A stretch of 64,000 nt of DNA from Ifrita kowaldi (taxonomy: Eukaryota > Chordata > Aves > Passeriformes > Cinclosomatidae): NCBI GenBank assembly GCA_013398055.1, contig VZRS01010755.1, positions 558,001 through 622,000 of the forward strand. Direction: 5' to 3'. The notes below the pieces were generated by a model. That model was not told where the DNA came from, did no database searches, and saw nothing but the letters and a program-made list of their open reading frames with translations. Both the position numbers and the translations under genes were made by a program. Below are positions 1-11,830 of this stretch, piece after piece. Position 1 is the stretch's first letter. Each line of letters begins with the position of its first letter.

Positions 1-1780
1 TTGTATTGAGATAATTATACTGGGGCTTAGACTGGATGTTCCTTAAAGAAATGAAAGGATGATTTGGGGCTCCTTCAGGAATGAGGAAAAATCTGAGGGA
101 GAGTGAGAAGCACATAAGGGAAATGAGAAGATAATAATATGTAGGTTCCAGTTTAGAAAGTGAGAAGGAAGATTACACTTCTCTTTCAGTGCATAAATGC
201 TACAATGATAGCAGCTGTCACTGCCATTGGTGGGTGATAACAGAGTCAGATAGTTTGGAAATTCCTGCCTAACTCATTGAGTATCTTTCTGAATCTATTC
301 GAAAAACACATATGGTTTAAAGATCATTAGAAGGCCCTCTGGATAGCTTCTAAAGAAATTTTAAATGCTTTCATTTGAAAGACTGTAATAAATCAGGCAT
401 TATTTTTGAGAATTTTCTGTAATAATTGAGCAATTCTAAAATCTCAAATCAGAAAAACACCTCAAGCATCAATCAGTATGAAAGCTAAAATGAGAATAAA
501 TAGGTGTGACACTGCTGACTTTCTAGATTGGTTTTCTTAGTAAAACTCTATGATGCCACAATATATCCAAAACTTACTATTCAAAGATAAAGAACTTTAA
601 CAGAAAGGTTGAATGTGCACAGTTGGAATACAGAAGCAATGCTGCCACTTTCTCATAATAGAGAATGTAAAATTTCCTGTGAATAGATTCTGCAGCCAAG
701 GCCCTTTCTTGATGTTTCTGGGTTTTTTCGCACTTAAGAGAAGGGGTTAGCATCTGCTTTGTGCCAATGTAAAGTCTGCCCACAAGCACTGAAGAGAAAC
801 TAATGTTTTTGATGGCAGGTAACAATATAACCAATAGAGAAATTATTTTTAACAATAAATATAAAACCACAAGGCTTTTAATTTTCAGTAACCAGAAACT
901 GACTTACAGAGTTTGAAATGAACAAGTTTTAGTACTGACCATTCCATAAAGACAGTAATTATGTAATTCTTTATGGAAAGTAGTTATGTTGGGTGATGTA
1001 CACCCTTTGGATGATGCTGATGACCTAAATAGCCTTAAAATACTGTGCCACCCATTCATCAGTTACTCCTAAAGAGAATCACTACTTTAAATTCTCTCTT
1101 GAGACTTTCGCATCTGAAACTCTAGGAGTAGACACCTAATTCAATACTGTCAATTAAAAATTCCTTATTGCTCTTGAGTTCTGGATAAAAAGGTTTCTAT
1201 TCAAAACAAAAAAAAGCTTAATTCTATTAAACTATCAAGGTACTTACCTCTTGTATCATGACATTGACAAAAATTTGTTTTCTTTTTAGGTTGTGACAGT
1301 CTTTGTGCAAACAACCTTCTGGAGGTTTAAGTGTATTTATGCAATCTATTTGATGACTGCAGTCACATTCCTTTTCCTGTACATGGTTTGTCTTACACTG
1401 AACATGTGTTTGAAGCTACTTCTGTTCTGCAAAATCTCTTTCCTTGAGGATAGTCGGTGCATTGAGTGGGTGACCTTCTGCACTTCTGTACTGATGAGAT
1501 GACATTAAATAGCAGAAGTGTTGTTTTATCTGCTTTGTAGAGCTCATTTCTCATAAATAAAAAAAGTTATTAACAATTAACTTGTACAGTTATGTTCTAA
1601 ATCAATTTAGACACACACACATGAGGAAGTGGGAAGGGAATACGATAAACATAATTTCTCCTCTAGTGTCAGGAAAGGTTTAACATATCAGCTTTTTTTT
1701 TTTTTTTGGTAGCAAACTCTGCTATACAAACTACCCTTCAGTTTTGGATTGACAATTTTTTGTCTTCTTCTGCAAAGAAG

Positions 1781-1819
1781 TGTTTCTAGTGAAGAAGAAG
1801 CGTTTCTTCACTAGAAACA
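1781..1819. repeat. Perfect 16-bp inverted repeat (hairpin)
   Basis: The left arm TGTTTCTAGTGAAGAA (1781-1796) and its exact reverse complement (1804-1819) flank a 7-base loop, GAAGCGT. The stem has no mismatches and ends abruptly on both sides. Confidence 0.95.
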
Positions 1820-3677
1820 GTTGATGTGGGAAAGAACAGATGTTTGTGTTTATGAATTCTCCCTCATTCTGAAACATGCCTTTCACTCCATTGTCTAGAT
1901 TTGTTATATTTTTACTCTATTTAATGCTTTTAAATCAACAACAGCCTTTAAATAACAGTTTGCATGACACTTTGTGCATGGAGATCCTTTGTGGAGCAAC
2001 GAACTACTAAAAATCTAATAGATAGCAAAATAAAAAAGTCACCATGTTCTGAAATGAAAGCTTCAGAGAAAACAAAGTCGCATTTATCCTTTTATTTCTC
2101 ACTGAGTATCCCACTGATTACCCTAACCTGAAGAGGTCCCTGTTTTTAACAGGAACTGCTAAATCATAAAAGTAGATACATCTGTGTATTCCTTCCTCTA
2201 TTTCTCACTTACATTACACACACACACAAAATTACAGTACTGACTACACTGAGAATAATTTTACCATAATTCTCACACATATCATATCAGCATATAAACA
2301 CTCAGCTCACAGAGATACTTACACCTCTGATACTATAATAATGGCTTTATATCATGGATTAGCATCAGCACTGTTTTGTTGGCTGGCATGAACTGATGAC
2401 AATCACAAAACTCTGAATTAGATCTGAGGAAAAGCTTTTTTTTTTAAGAAGAGAGGAGAAATCCTTCACTGTTCATCAGAGTTTGCACAGTTAAAATTCT
2501 ATCTTTATAATATTAAAATACCAATAGAATTATCTATATCCAGGTTTAAACAAAAAAATGTCAGTTTCTTTCTCTGAGTATTTTTTATACAGAGATACAT
2601 GTTTTAGTAATTAAATTCAATAACCCATGACTTCACTGGCACTGAAGCATATACTGACATGCTTTGGTAATCTGGAATAAAACATAAACTCATATCAAGA
2701 AGACTCTCAGTCCTGTCAATGGGGCTGTAGCACACAAACACATCACTGAATGTGAATGGCTGTATCACATACAGGATAGGAGTGATTAGCTCTTGGTAGA
2801 AGATTCCTTCTACCAAGTTCAGTTTACAATCCCAGGGAAAACACAAGCTAGCCTCATTCATGTACTTAAAATTAGTTTCAATTTGCTCCCTTAAAACCAA
2901 AACCCATCAGATTTTCAAAAGTGTCAATAATTTCCAGTCTTAATAGACTCATATTCAGGTTTTATCCATTTCTTTAACTTCTTTTATCTTAAAAATTTCT
3001 TTTTATCACTCTGGTATTCATTCCTGAGTCTTTCTATACAGGGTGAATAAAACTCCTCTTATGTACTGATCTTTACTTTGCAAAAGTAATTAGGCAAAGC
3101 TATTTCAGTAAGACAAGCACTCTGCTCTGCCGAGCAGCTTTTTATGTCTTCTAAGTGCTTCTTCCAATTTTACATTCCTCTTGAACATGCAAAATATTAC
3201 ACAAAAGTTCAGATGAGGTCTTGACAAACTACTATATAGCAGCTTTACTCTTTCTCATCTCTCCATACCAAACATCACAATATATTACAGACTGATTAAT
3301 TCTGTGCACTTCCTCAGCTGATAAAAGCAGTAATTCCATCAAATAACTATCAGATAAGCTTGACCTTTTAAACCTTTTTGTTGCATTTTGTCTCATTTTC
3401 TATTCATCTCTCTGACTTTGCTTTGTCAACACTTAAAAATTATATTGTTACTTTCTTAAGAGGTGAGCAAACAAAGAAATAGTTTCCTGAAAGGTGTTTT
3501 TCTCCTAAAATGAGCTATATTTGCTATTATTAGTGTTACTTGTGATGTTATAAATGAACTAAACATTCTGGATGTCAAATTTCCAATTTCATATTCCAAT
3601 TCCACAATATTTCAGTTGACATCCCAAGTCAAGTTCTTGGTTTTGCCCATATCTCAGATGCAATAAGCATTTTTTTA

Positions 3678-3738
3678 TTAAAAAAAAAAAACAAAACCAA
3701 AGACATACACAAAACCCAACCAACCAACCAACCAAAAA
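3678..3738. repeat. A-rich and (CCAA)n low-complexity tract
   Basis: A run of A is followed by AAAC-like units and then four tandem CCAA units (CCAACCAACCAACCAA). It is simple sequence with no coding content. Confidence 0.9.
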
Positions 3739-4044
3739 CTCATAAAAACAAAATCCCTCAAATTTTCACACTTCCTCACTAGTCATTTTTCCTCTATGAC
3801 TAAGTTCTAAATGATCCTTACTGGATTTTTTTTTTGTCTGGAGTATAGAAAATCCTAATCACCTCCTCCTAATGAACTGCCTCTCTTCTCTCCTTATTCA
3901 ATTTCTGTTTAGGTGGTGAAATAATTCATTTTTTTCTTTTGTTCTCTGGAGGTCTAATTCACCTTTATTTTTTCCCAGTCTTACTTTACACCCTAGAACA
4001 GAGCTTACTTTCTTGTCCAATAAATATCTTTGCTGTTCCTTGTA

Positions 4045-4078
4045 GATTCTTCACTTATTATGATTCTTCACATATTAT
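4045..4078. repeat. 17-bp tandem duplication
   Basis: Two adjacent copies of GATTCTTCACTTATTAT (4045-4061 and 4062-4078) differ at one base. A T-run follows immediately. Confidence 0.9.
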
Positions 4079-6050
4079 GATTTTTTTTTTTTTGTAGTTA
4101 AACATTGAATCTCTTTTTTATTTTCTTTTCCCTTTGCCTTGAAGAAAATTCTGGACAGTTTTACATATTCAACTTACAGAAGCTTGAACCCTCTGGCTAT
4201 GAAATTTCCCAAGTTAACTCACTTAGTAGAGCTCCTTACTTTTTTCCAGAAAGAGCATCTTTGAAGAAAATCTGAGAATAACAAAAGTATACACTTTTAA
4301 TGTGTGAACATACATTACTTTTTTCTGTGCTAATTTGTCAAAGTATCCTTCAGCCTGGCTTTGCTTTCTTGTTTCTTGTTTGCATCAACCTGTTCTAGCT
4401 TTATCTGAGTTCAGCTGAGTCATGCACTAATCTTACCTTCTCTTATCAAAGGAGAAAATAAAACTGGAAAATTCACATATATGCGATACACCATTGAAAT
4501 GATACTTCATGTTTTCCTCAGCTGTTACCTTCTCCTAGAGTAGAGATGTGCAATTGAGGGCCTTGACATCTCAGTCACTGAGTTAGCTATAATGCTTTTT
4601 GTGCCATAGCCCAAATTAAGATATTTTTATCTACAGACTAAGCATTATTGTTCAAAACAAATCACCAAAAAGAAACAGGGATGCTTTTTGCTCATATAAA
4701 TTCTGCTTGAATGGGCACGTGCCAATAACTGGATACTTCATAAAACATTTCTCAGTGCAATGAACATACAATGAATCCATAACACTTCTAATGGTTCCAT
4801 CAACCTCTGTTTACACATTTAAAATTATAAACAAGAAATTAAATGAATAATAATCAGAGATACTCTCAGCTGAAGTAGAAATCCACTAAGGCCTATAATA
4901 AACTTACAATCACCAAATTTAATTTCCAATCTTTGACTCAGGTAAGTTAAGAGATAAGAACAGGACCTTGGTCAAATATACTGCAGAGCTGCCATTTAAC
5001 CAAACTTCTGGGTGCCAAAACTAATATTGAGCTATGGATTATTAATGGATCTTATCCTGTACTGATAGCAAGTCTAAAAATTTTGATTTATTTTAATTTT
5101 GCCTCTTTTTTTCACCATCTTTCCATGAAAAATAATCAAAATCAACTACCTAATAGAGGCCTGAAATACCTTCTCCCCCAAGACTGTCGTAATGGAGTAA
5201 GACTACCATGAAGCTGAGATTACTCATGTAAGTAATGTTTCAGCATTTTTCTCAATAAATGATCCCCCTCTTGAAAGATATGAAATCATATGTTTATTAA
5301 CCATAACCATTAAAGTAAAAATCATGTTTTTAATTCAAAAATAATAAAAAATCACAGTCCTCCCACAATATTGTGAAGCGTTACAAATTTAGGGTTTAAC
5401 AAAAACACCCTGCTCAAGGATTATAGTGCATAGGTATAGTGACATGTATTGAAACACATAGCAAGAAATTACTACAGAGAGAGGGTGGAAACAAAACCTA
5501 AAACAACTGCATGTAGCAATATGCCATTACCTGAAATCTATCTGGAGATGGGGCTTTTTTCATATGAGTAATGTTTTAGACTTTGATTCTGACAATACTA
5601 ACTAAATATATTTTACTTGATAGTATGTTCCATTTCACACTACACTTGATGATATGAAATCATTTAATGAGTCTTCATTAATCTGCCTTCACAAGAAACT
5701 TACAAAGACTGTTATTTCTCTTGGTTTGTACATGAAGAAAATTATTTTGCAGCAAAAGTTCAGTGACTTTATTAAGGTTGCACAGGAAGAAAGAGACATG
5801 CCAAAACGAAAGCAAGTACTTTTAAACCCTAAATAACTTTCCCTTCTAACTACAGGATGACCTTAATTTCCTACAGCACGTATCTCTAGATTCAGCATAA
5901 AATTCTTGGTCAATTTGGTGTTTCATTTTTGGCATTTGAAATCAGCATATTTCAATTTGCTCCTACTTTAACTCTCTTTCTTGCAGCAAACTGATGCTTT
6001 CATCTTGCCAATAACAGAAACCACCAGATTCATGATCACTTATTTGTGTT

Positions 6051-6074
6051 TAAATTAAATTAAATTAAATTAAA
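6051..6074. repeat. (AAATT)n microsatellite
   Basis: Nearly five tandem TAAAT units (TAAATTAAATTAAAT and on), without interruption. Confidence 0.9.
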
Positions 6075-6265
6075 CATGTTTAAATGATTTCACTATTCAT
6101 TAATTTGCACACCCTTGGTACATCAGAATAATTCTGTGACTAAAACGAACATAAAGATACCTTTTCAAGAATATTTTTCTATTGGGTCTACTGACATGTC
6201 ATTAACAGGAAGCTGTTCCAGCTCCTGGCTATAACTTGTGAAGGTGAGATTAAAAATACTTATTG

Positions 6266-6305
6266 AAAAAAACAAAAAAACAAACAAACAAACAAAAAAA
6301 AAAAA
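6266..6305. repeat. (AAAC)n / poly-A tract
   Basis: AAAC-type units lie between runs of A. I see no adjacent retroposed gene that would make this a poly-A tail. Confidence 0.85.
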
Positions 6306-8254
6306 CCACAAAAGGAAGAAACTATACACATGTACATTTTCATTTTGTTCAAGTGCTCATACATTGAGTCAAGAAAAATAGAGACACATATATTAGAACC
6401 AAAGGTAAATGCCAACAAATGAATAAGATTCAAGACTGATTTTGTTGTAAATATTTAGCTAATCTAGAAAGTTTTAAGCCTCTAAAGATACAATAAACTA
6501 AATATAGAGCCTTTTTTTCTGCAGCAGTCGTCTTCTTTACTGCAGCAATTTGGTCAAAACCATCTTATTTCTCATAAGGGACATCTCTTATTCCCCACTT
6601 CTTTCCCTCCTACAGACTTTGGAATCATTCCTGATTCCTCACAAGAGCCATATGGAACCAGGACATGTCTGAGCACCTCTGACTGGTGGAAATGGACATT
6701 TCTTGGTAAGGAACCCTGTGTAGTACTGCTATGTGGAGAAAATTCCTTGCAAGCTCAGTTCACACAATCATTTAAACAAAAACATCTCTCATTTTAAAAA
6801 GGATATCATTGCAATGTATTTCTGAGCTATCCCAACACTCTCAATGCATCTCAAACACTTCTGAGTTTAAGAGAAATCCTGGAGAAATTTTTGGGTTTAA
6901 AAGAGCATAATCCACATCAACTGACATTAAAAAATATTAATTATTTTTCTTTTCCTTTAACATAGCTCCACCGTATTTTTTTAAAGAATGCTACTGACTT
7001 TGCCAGCCCATACCTAAATGCCTGCTTGGCACAAAGATCAGGAACTAGTTATCTCACGTGTTATTAATTATTTAATGACTCACATAAGCTTTACACCACT
7101 GCTGTAAATAAACAATCTCAGTTTTACAAACACTGGGCTAGATATGCTCTAAGCAAGCTTTCACTCTTTCAGAATCTTTATTTATCTTTGTTTTCTGTAT
7201 CACTCAAGGTTTCTAGCTGCAACTGCCAACACGTATTTTATTATTTTTCTTTCCTCCAACAACATCAGAACGATTGCATGAAACTAATTAAAGATTTGGA
7301 AAAAAGTGTAAATTTATGGGAAGAAAGTCTCCCTGAGAATGGCAACTAAATTTTTTCTTTTAACATTTGAAGCAATACTGGGTTCTCTATTAAGAAATTC
7401 CTTCAGTCTTCACACTTACTGAGAGCCATAGTTATCTTACATTAAAGCGAGCTTGAAAACTTCTCTTTTTCCCAGACTACTGTTTAGTGTTGCCAGTTCT
7501 ATTAGCAGAAATAAAGTAAGATAAAAGTCTAAAATTTTTTTAGATCCCCCTTAAAATGTTATCATCTCCTGCAAGGAAAAAAAAATTAAAAATGTTTTAT
7601 GACTATTTCTACACTGTAATTTACGACAGAAGAAAATGACTACACTTATAAACCATAGCACTAAAAATTAGAAAATGTCATAGTTTAGCAGCTTTAATTC
7701 ATGTCCTTTCTTGCTTCTATTATAATGAAATCTTTAATAATCCTGTCCCACGTTACTTTCCCCACAGGTTTGCCACTTCAATCAGTCTTGTGAAAAATAT
7801 AACCTCCTGCTTTCATTTACCTTAGAGAACCTCATGCACCCCTTGTCCATCTTCCGTGCTGCCATCTCTGAACCCATGACCATTCTGCAGCCTCATCTCA
7901 CACATTCCTAGTTCTTAGTCCTTATGCAGAAAACCAGCATGAACGAGTGCAACTGCATGCTCACCCTGCCTGCAGTCTGGGGAGCTACCTGGAGGGTGTT
8001 GGAATGGCACCAGAGCTCATACACAACCTGAGCAGGGCTGCACTGCCCTGGCTGATGCCTAAACTAGTGCTGCAGCCTCCCAGAGCACCCACTAGATCTC
8101 ATCCAGCCAGTACTTCCAAGAGGAAACTTACGTCTTATCAACATAGCTGCATGTCAGGCACTATTTGGGCAGATGCTGTCTCTCAATAAGATTTCTGATT
8201 TTCCTACAATCCCTATCCTGAGTTGGGCCAGGCTGCGGATGTTTGTTCCCTTTT

Positions 8255-8881
8255 GAGGATGCAGCAGTGTGCCCAGATGGCCAAGAAGGCCAACGGCATC
8301 CTGGCTTGTGATATGAATAGTGAGACCTGCAGGACCAGGGCAATGATTGTCCCCTTGTACTCAGCACTGGTGAGGCCACACCTCGAATCCTGTGTTCGGT
8401 TTTGGGCCCCTCACTACAAGAAGGACATTGAGGTGCTGGAATATCCAGAGAAGGGCAACGGTACTGGGGAAGGATCTGGAGCACAAGTCTGATGAGGAGT
8501 GGCTGAGAGGATTGGGGTTGTTCGGCATGGACAAAAAGAGGCTCAGAGGTAACCTTACTACTTTCTACAATTCCCTGAAAGGAAGTTGTAGCAAGATGGG
8601 ACTCGGTCTATTCTCTCAGGTAACAAGTGACAGGATGAGAGGAAATGTCCTCAAGTTATGCCAAGAGAGGCTTAGATTAGATACCAGAAAAAAAATTTTC
8701 ATGGAGAAATATTGGAACAGGCTGTACAGAAGGTGGTGGAGTCACTTTCCCTGGACGTATTCAAAAAAACGTGTGGATATGGCACTTGGAGACATGGTTT
8801 AGTGGTGAACATGGTGGCAGTGCTGGGTGGATGACTGGACTTGATGATCTTAAAGATCCTTTCCAACCTTAAAGATTCTGT
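8255..8881 (+). mobile_element. CR1 LINE fragment, 3' part of ORF2 to the 3' end
   Basis: This is a 5'-truncated CR1 non-LTR retrotransposon in forward orientation. The translation has the avian CR1 ORF2 C-terminal signature, with AKKANGILACD, PLYSALVRPHLESCV and FWAPHYKKDIEVLE in one frame. The match continues in a second frame from about 8440 (RLRGNLTTFYNSLKGSC, then QVTSDRMRGN). The frame change falls at a small deletion after the codons for EVLE. The 3' part ends in GACTTGATGATCTTAAAGATCCTTTCCAACCTTAAAGATTCTG, shown here only as a short end typical of CR1. The copy is frameshifted and truncated, so it is inert. Subfamily cannot be set by eye. Confidence 0.9.
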
Positions 8882-11680
8882 TTTGAAGTCTTTCTGCTGT
8901 ATCTGCCCTACTCCTTCTGACTGTTTAATGCCATCTCCCTTGTGCCATCTACAGCCAAGCCATACACCAACTCCATTCGCCACCTTCCTGGATTGCTCCT
9001 CTCACATTCTTTTCTGTGCTACTCAACCTGTCACATTCATCCTACTGACTGCAAGAGCCACGCTGCAACATATTTTCTACCTCTCAGGTCCTTTCTGGTC
9101 TGAAAGATATAGTTCAACCTTTCCTCTGACCAAAAGGCTGTTTACACAGCTATTTACTCCAGAAGGAGATCAGATTTCAGTTGTCGAATCTCATCTCTGT
9201 TATCTCATCATCCATCACTGCCAAGTCTTTTTATTTCTTTCCATTTTCTTTTTCTCTGCTTCCGTTCTAAGTTAAGTTTTCTTTACCAAACTGTGGACCT
9301 GGCTCACTCTCACCTCTTTCTTTTGACCTTGCTTGTGCTGTTGTGAAAATACCTGGAAAAGCCTGAATTCCTTCTCTACAAAAGTCACTCCTAGTCCAAA
9401 AATTATCACTGAAGCAATTGAATCCTGTGACTTACATTTACTCCTCAAAAAATGTTGATTTATCATGGATTTCTTCAGAGGAATAGTAAGATAAAATATG
9501 ATCTTGCTCCTCTTGTCATAAAAAAGTACTGTCTCACTCCAGTATCTACTTTCTTTCATGGAAATAAATACTCCTGCCTATGGGAACCGTGCTACCCCAG
9601 GGTCTTACTGTTCTGCTTCTGTTTTCAGAAGCACATGTGGGCTGAAATAGCCCCATCGAAATAATGTTTATGAAAATGAGACCACGCATAATTGCAGTTT
9701 TCCACATTGCCCCTAACTGTGATCAGTGTACCTGGGTTTAGCTGTGAAGCCTGCACCAATTTTGCAAAAGGAAGAATAGGTAGATCCTCAATTACAGCTG
9801 CACTCAGGCATGCTACTGCTTATAATAGTGCTTAAGCCACAACATGACATTTATTCTCAGAGGTAAAGGTTAAAGAAATAAAAGAGAAGAAGTGACAGAA
9901 ACGACCTTGGCAAAGGTATCCCTTCCTAGGCAGCAATTACGACAAACTTCACTATGCTGCAAAATTAGCCTGCAAAAGTGAATTATTTCAAAAACATAAA
10001 AATGAATGAAAATGGTTTTCTTAATTTAAACCCGAGGATGAGCATTTTGTTTTGGGCTTGTTTGTTTTTAAACTATGCAAATGACAATAACAGGACATTA
10101 TTTAAAGAAAACAATAAAGCTGCTCCTGCTTTTCAGATTTGCAACCTTTTACAGTTCTATGATTAAACTTCTAGCTAATTTCTTTTGTTATTTAGGAGAA
10201 CAAAGCAATTTACAAGTCTCTACAGAAAAATGCTACAAAACTTCCAATTTAATTATTTTGATATTTCAGGAACATATTTAGCTCAACAATGAACAAAGCT
10301 ATTTGTGCCAATCTCCATCAGTAACATCCAGAGAGCTGTTAGCATTTGGTAATCATTTGGAAAAGGAATTTGATGTTTCCTGACTACCATAACAAGGTTA
10401 AAGCCTGAAATTGTGCTAATTTCTGAAAATCCCAAACCGTAATGAAGTTATACTGATTGACATCAGTGGAGAAATTGTTGCTAGTTTCCATTCAGACTAA
10501 TGGAAATGCTTAAGAGTAATAACTTAAAATTCATTGTACAGAATAAGTTGCAAAAGAGGAGAAGAGTTCTCCTGTAGACCTAATTCAGCTGTTACATCAG
10601 TAAGGCACAGCTTTTGACACTCCCAAGTCCTCTGTTCCACCAAAGTCCTTGTGAGCACTACACTTTAGACCTTGATCTTACAAAGGGCTGTGTGTGGCCC
10701 ACCAAGGATGCATGGATCCTTTCACATCCACAATCCATGCAGGCATTGCATTCTCTCAACATGCATGAATACAATAACTGCATAACTGCAGGCAGTATCA
10801 ATAGGGAACAACATCTATCATAATTAATATAACATTTTCATAGATTGAAGCACCAGGGGATAAATAGAAAATTCAGCCTTTTTAAAGAGAAAAAGAATTG
10901 TTATGCATGCTTTAGTTGTCATGCACTGAATTTTCATTTGAATAACACAATTTAGGAGAAAAAAAATAAAACAGATGAAGCTGAAAAGAAAATTAAGACG
11001 TTACGAGGGAGTTTATCTGATTGCCAACCCCTTTTCTTTGCATTCCTGTAAAATAGGCTGCTTCCTCAAATCACCAAAAAGCTCCAATAACAATTATTTT
11101 TACTTTCCTGGCATTACTCATCTGAAATATCTTACAGGATCCTGACCCATTATTCAAGTGTTATGCATGAACAATACATTATAGCAGGATTCTGCATTCT
11201 ACCCAATCAACAGTATTACTGCACATTACTGGATACAGTGACATTCAGACAACCAAATCCTTGCCTCTGCGGACTGCAAACAACCCCAGATTCTTAGCAG
11301 AGTGATATTGGTGCTCATGCTGCCTGCAGAGAATGAACAGGCAAGCCATGCTCAGGTACTTCTGGCCTTGACGAGGGAACCCATGAAGTTGGAGCAGACT
11401 GATTATTGATACCCATCTCTCCCCTGTGCTACTGAAGAACTTATTGTGGAGCTGGAGGGTAAGGGGCAGGTGAGGGTGAACTCCTTACTGCTAGTCTCTT
11501 CCACACTGCAGGGCTGTGACTGTTTTCTTCTGCTCAAGCTTTTTAGTGACACAGAAGGAGGAGTAGTATATGGCCCAGATTTAACAAAGCAGCTGGAGAA
11601 TCCTGAATCTAAGAAGGACAAAGAGAACATAACCAAAAACTTTGACTGCTAATATTTTAAATAATACTACACAGAATGTG

Positions 11681-11830
11681 AAAAAAAAAACCAAGAACAA
11701 AAGCAAAAAAACCTCAAGCCATACCAAAACAGACAACAACAACAAAAGCCCTAACAACTAAATGAATAAACAAACAAAAAAAAAAACCAAAACCAACAAC
11801 CACCCAAAGCCCCAAAACCACTTCAAAAAA
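11681..11830. repeat. A-rich / AC-rich low-complexity tract
   Basis: About 150 bp consists almost only of A and C on the plus strand, with AAC, AAAC and ACCA units and several A-runs. It is imperfect and so probably old. Confidence 0.85.

Larger units (their letters stand above)
1..8254. other. Intronic sequence, downstream intron of MAGI2
   Basis: AT-rich non-coding DNA with no supported gene. It holds a 16-bp perfect hairpin near 1781, a 17-bp tandem pair near 4045, an AC-rich tract near 3678, an AAATT repeat near 6051 and an AAAC repeat near 6266. A less AT-rich stretch at about 7840-8160 precedes the CR1 fragment, and I could not assign it to any family. The open frames are short and resemble nothing I know. 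Confidence 0.75.

Noticed and set aside
8161..8983. Several overlapping frames on both strands
   Set aside because: They are frames of the CR1 fragment or its complement and not host genes.
10075..10082. ATGCAAAT octamer, with others near 29520 and 36303, as possible POU-factor sites
   Set aside because: A handful of exact octamers is expected by chance in 64 kb of AT-rich DNA.
11446..11830. Frame followed by an A-rich tract, like a processed pseudogene with a poly-A tail
   Set aside because: The tract is mixed A and C, not a clean tail. The preceding frame matches no known protein and no flanking duplication is visible.
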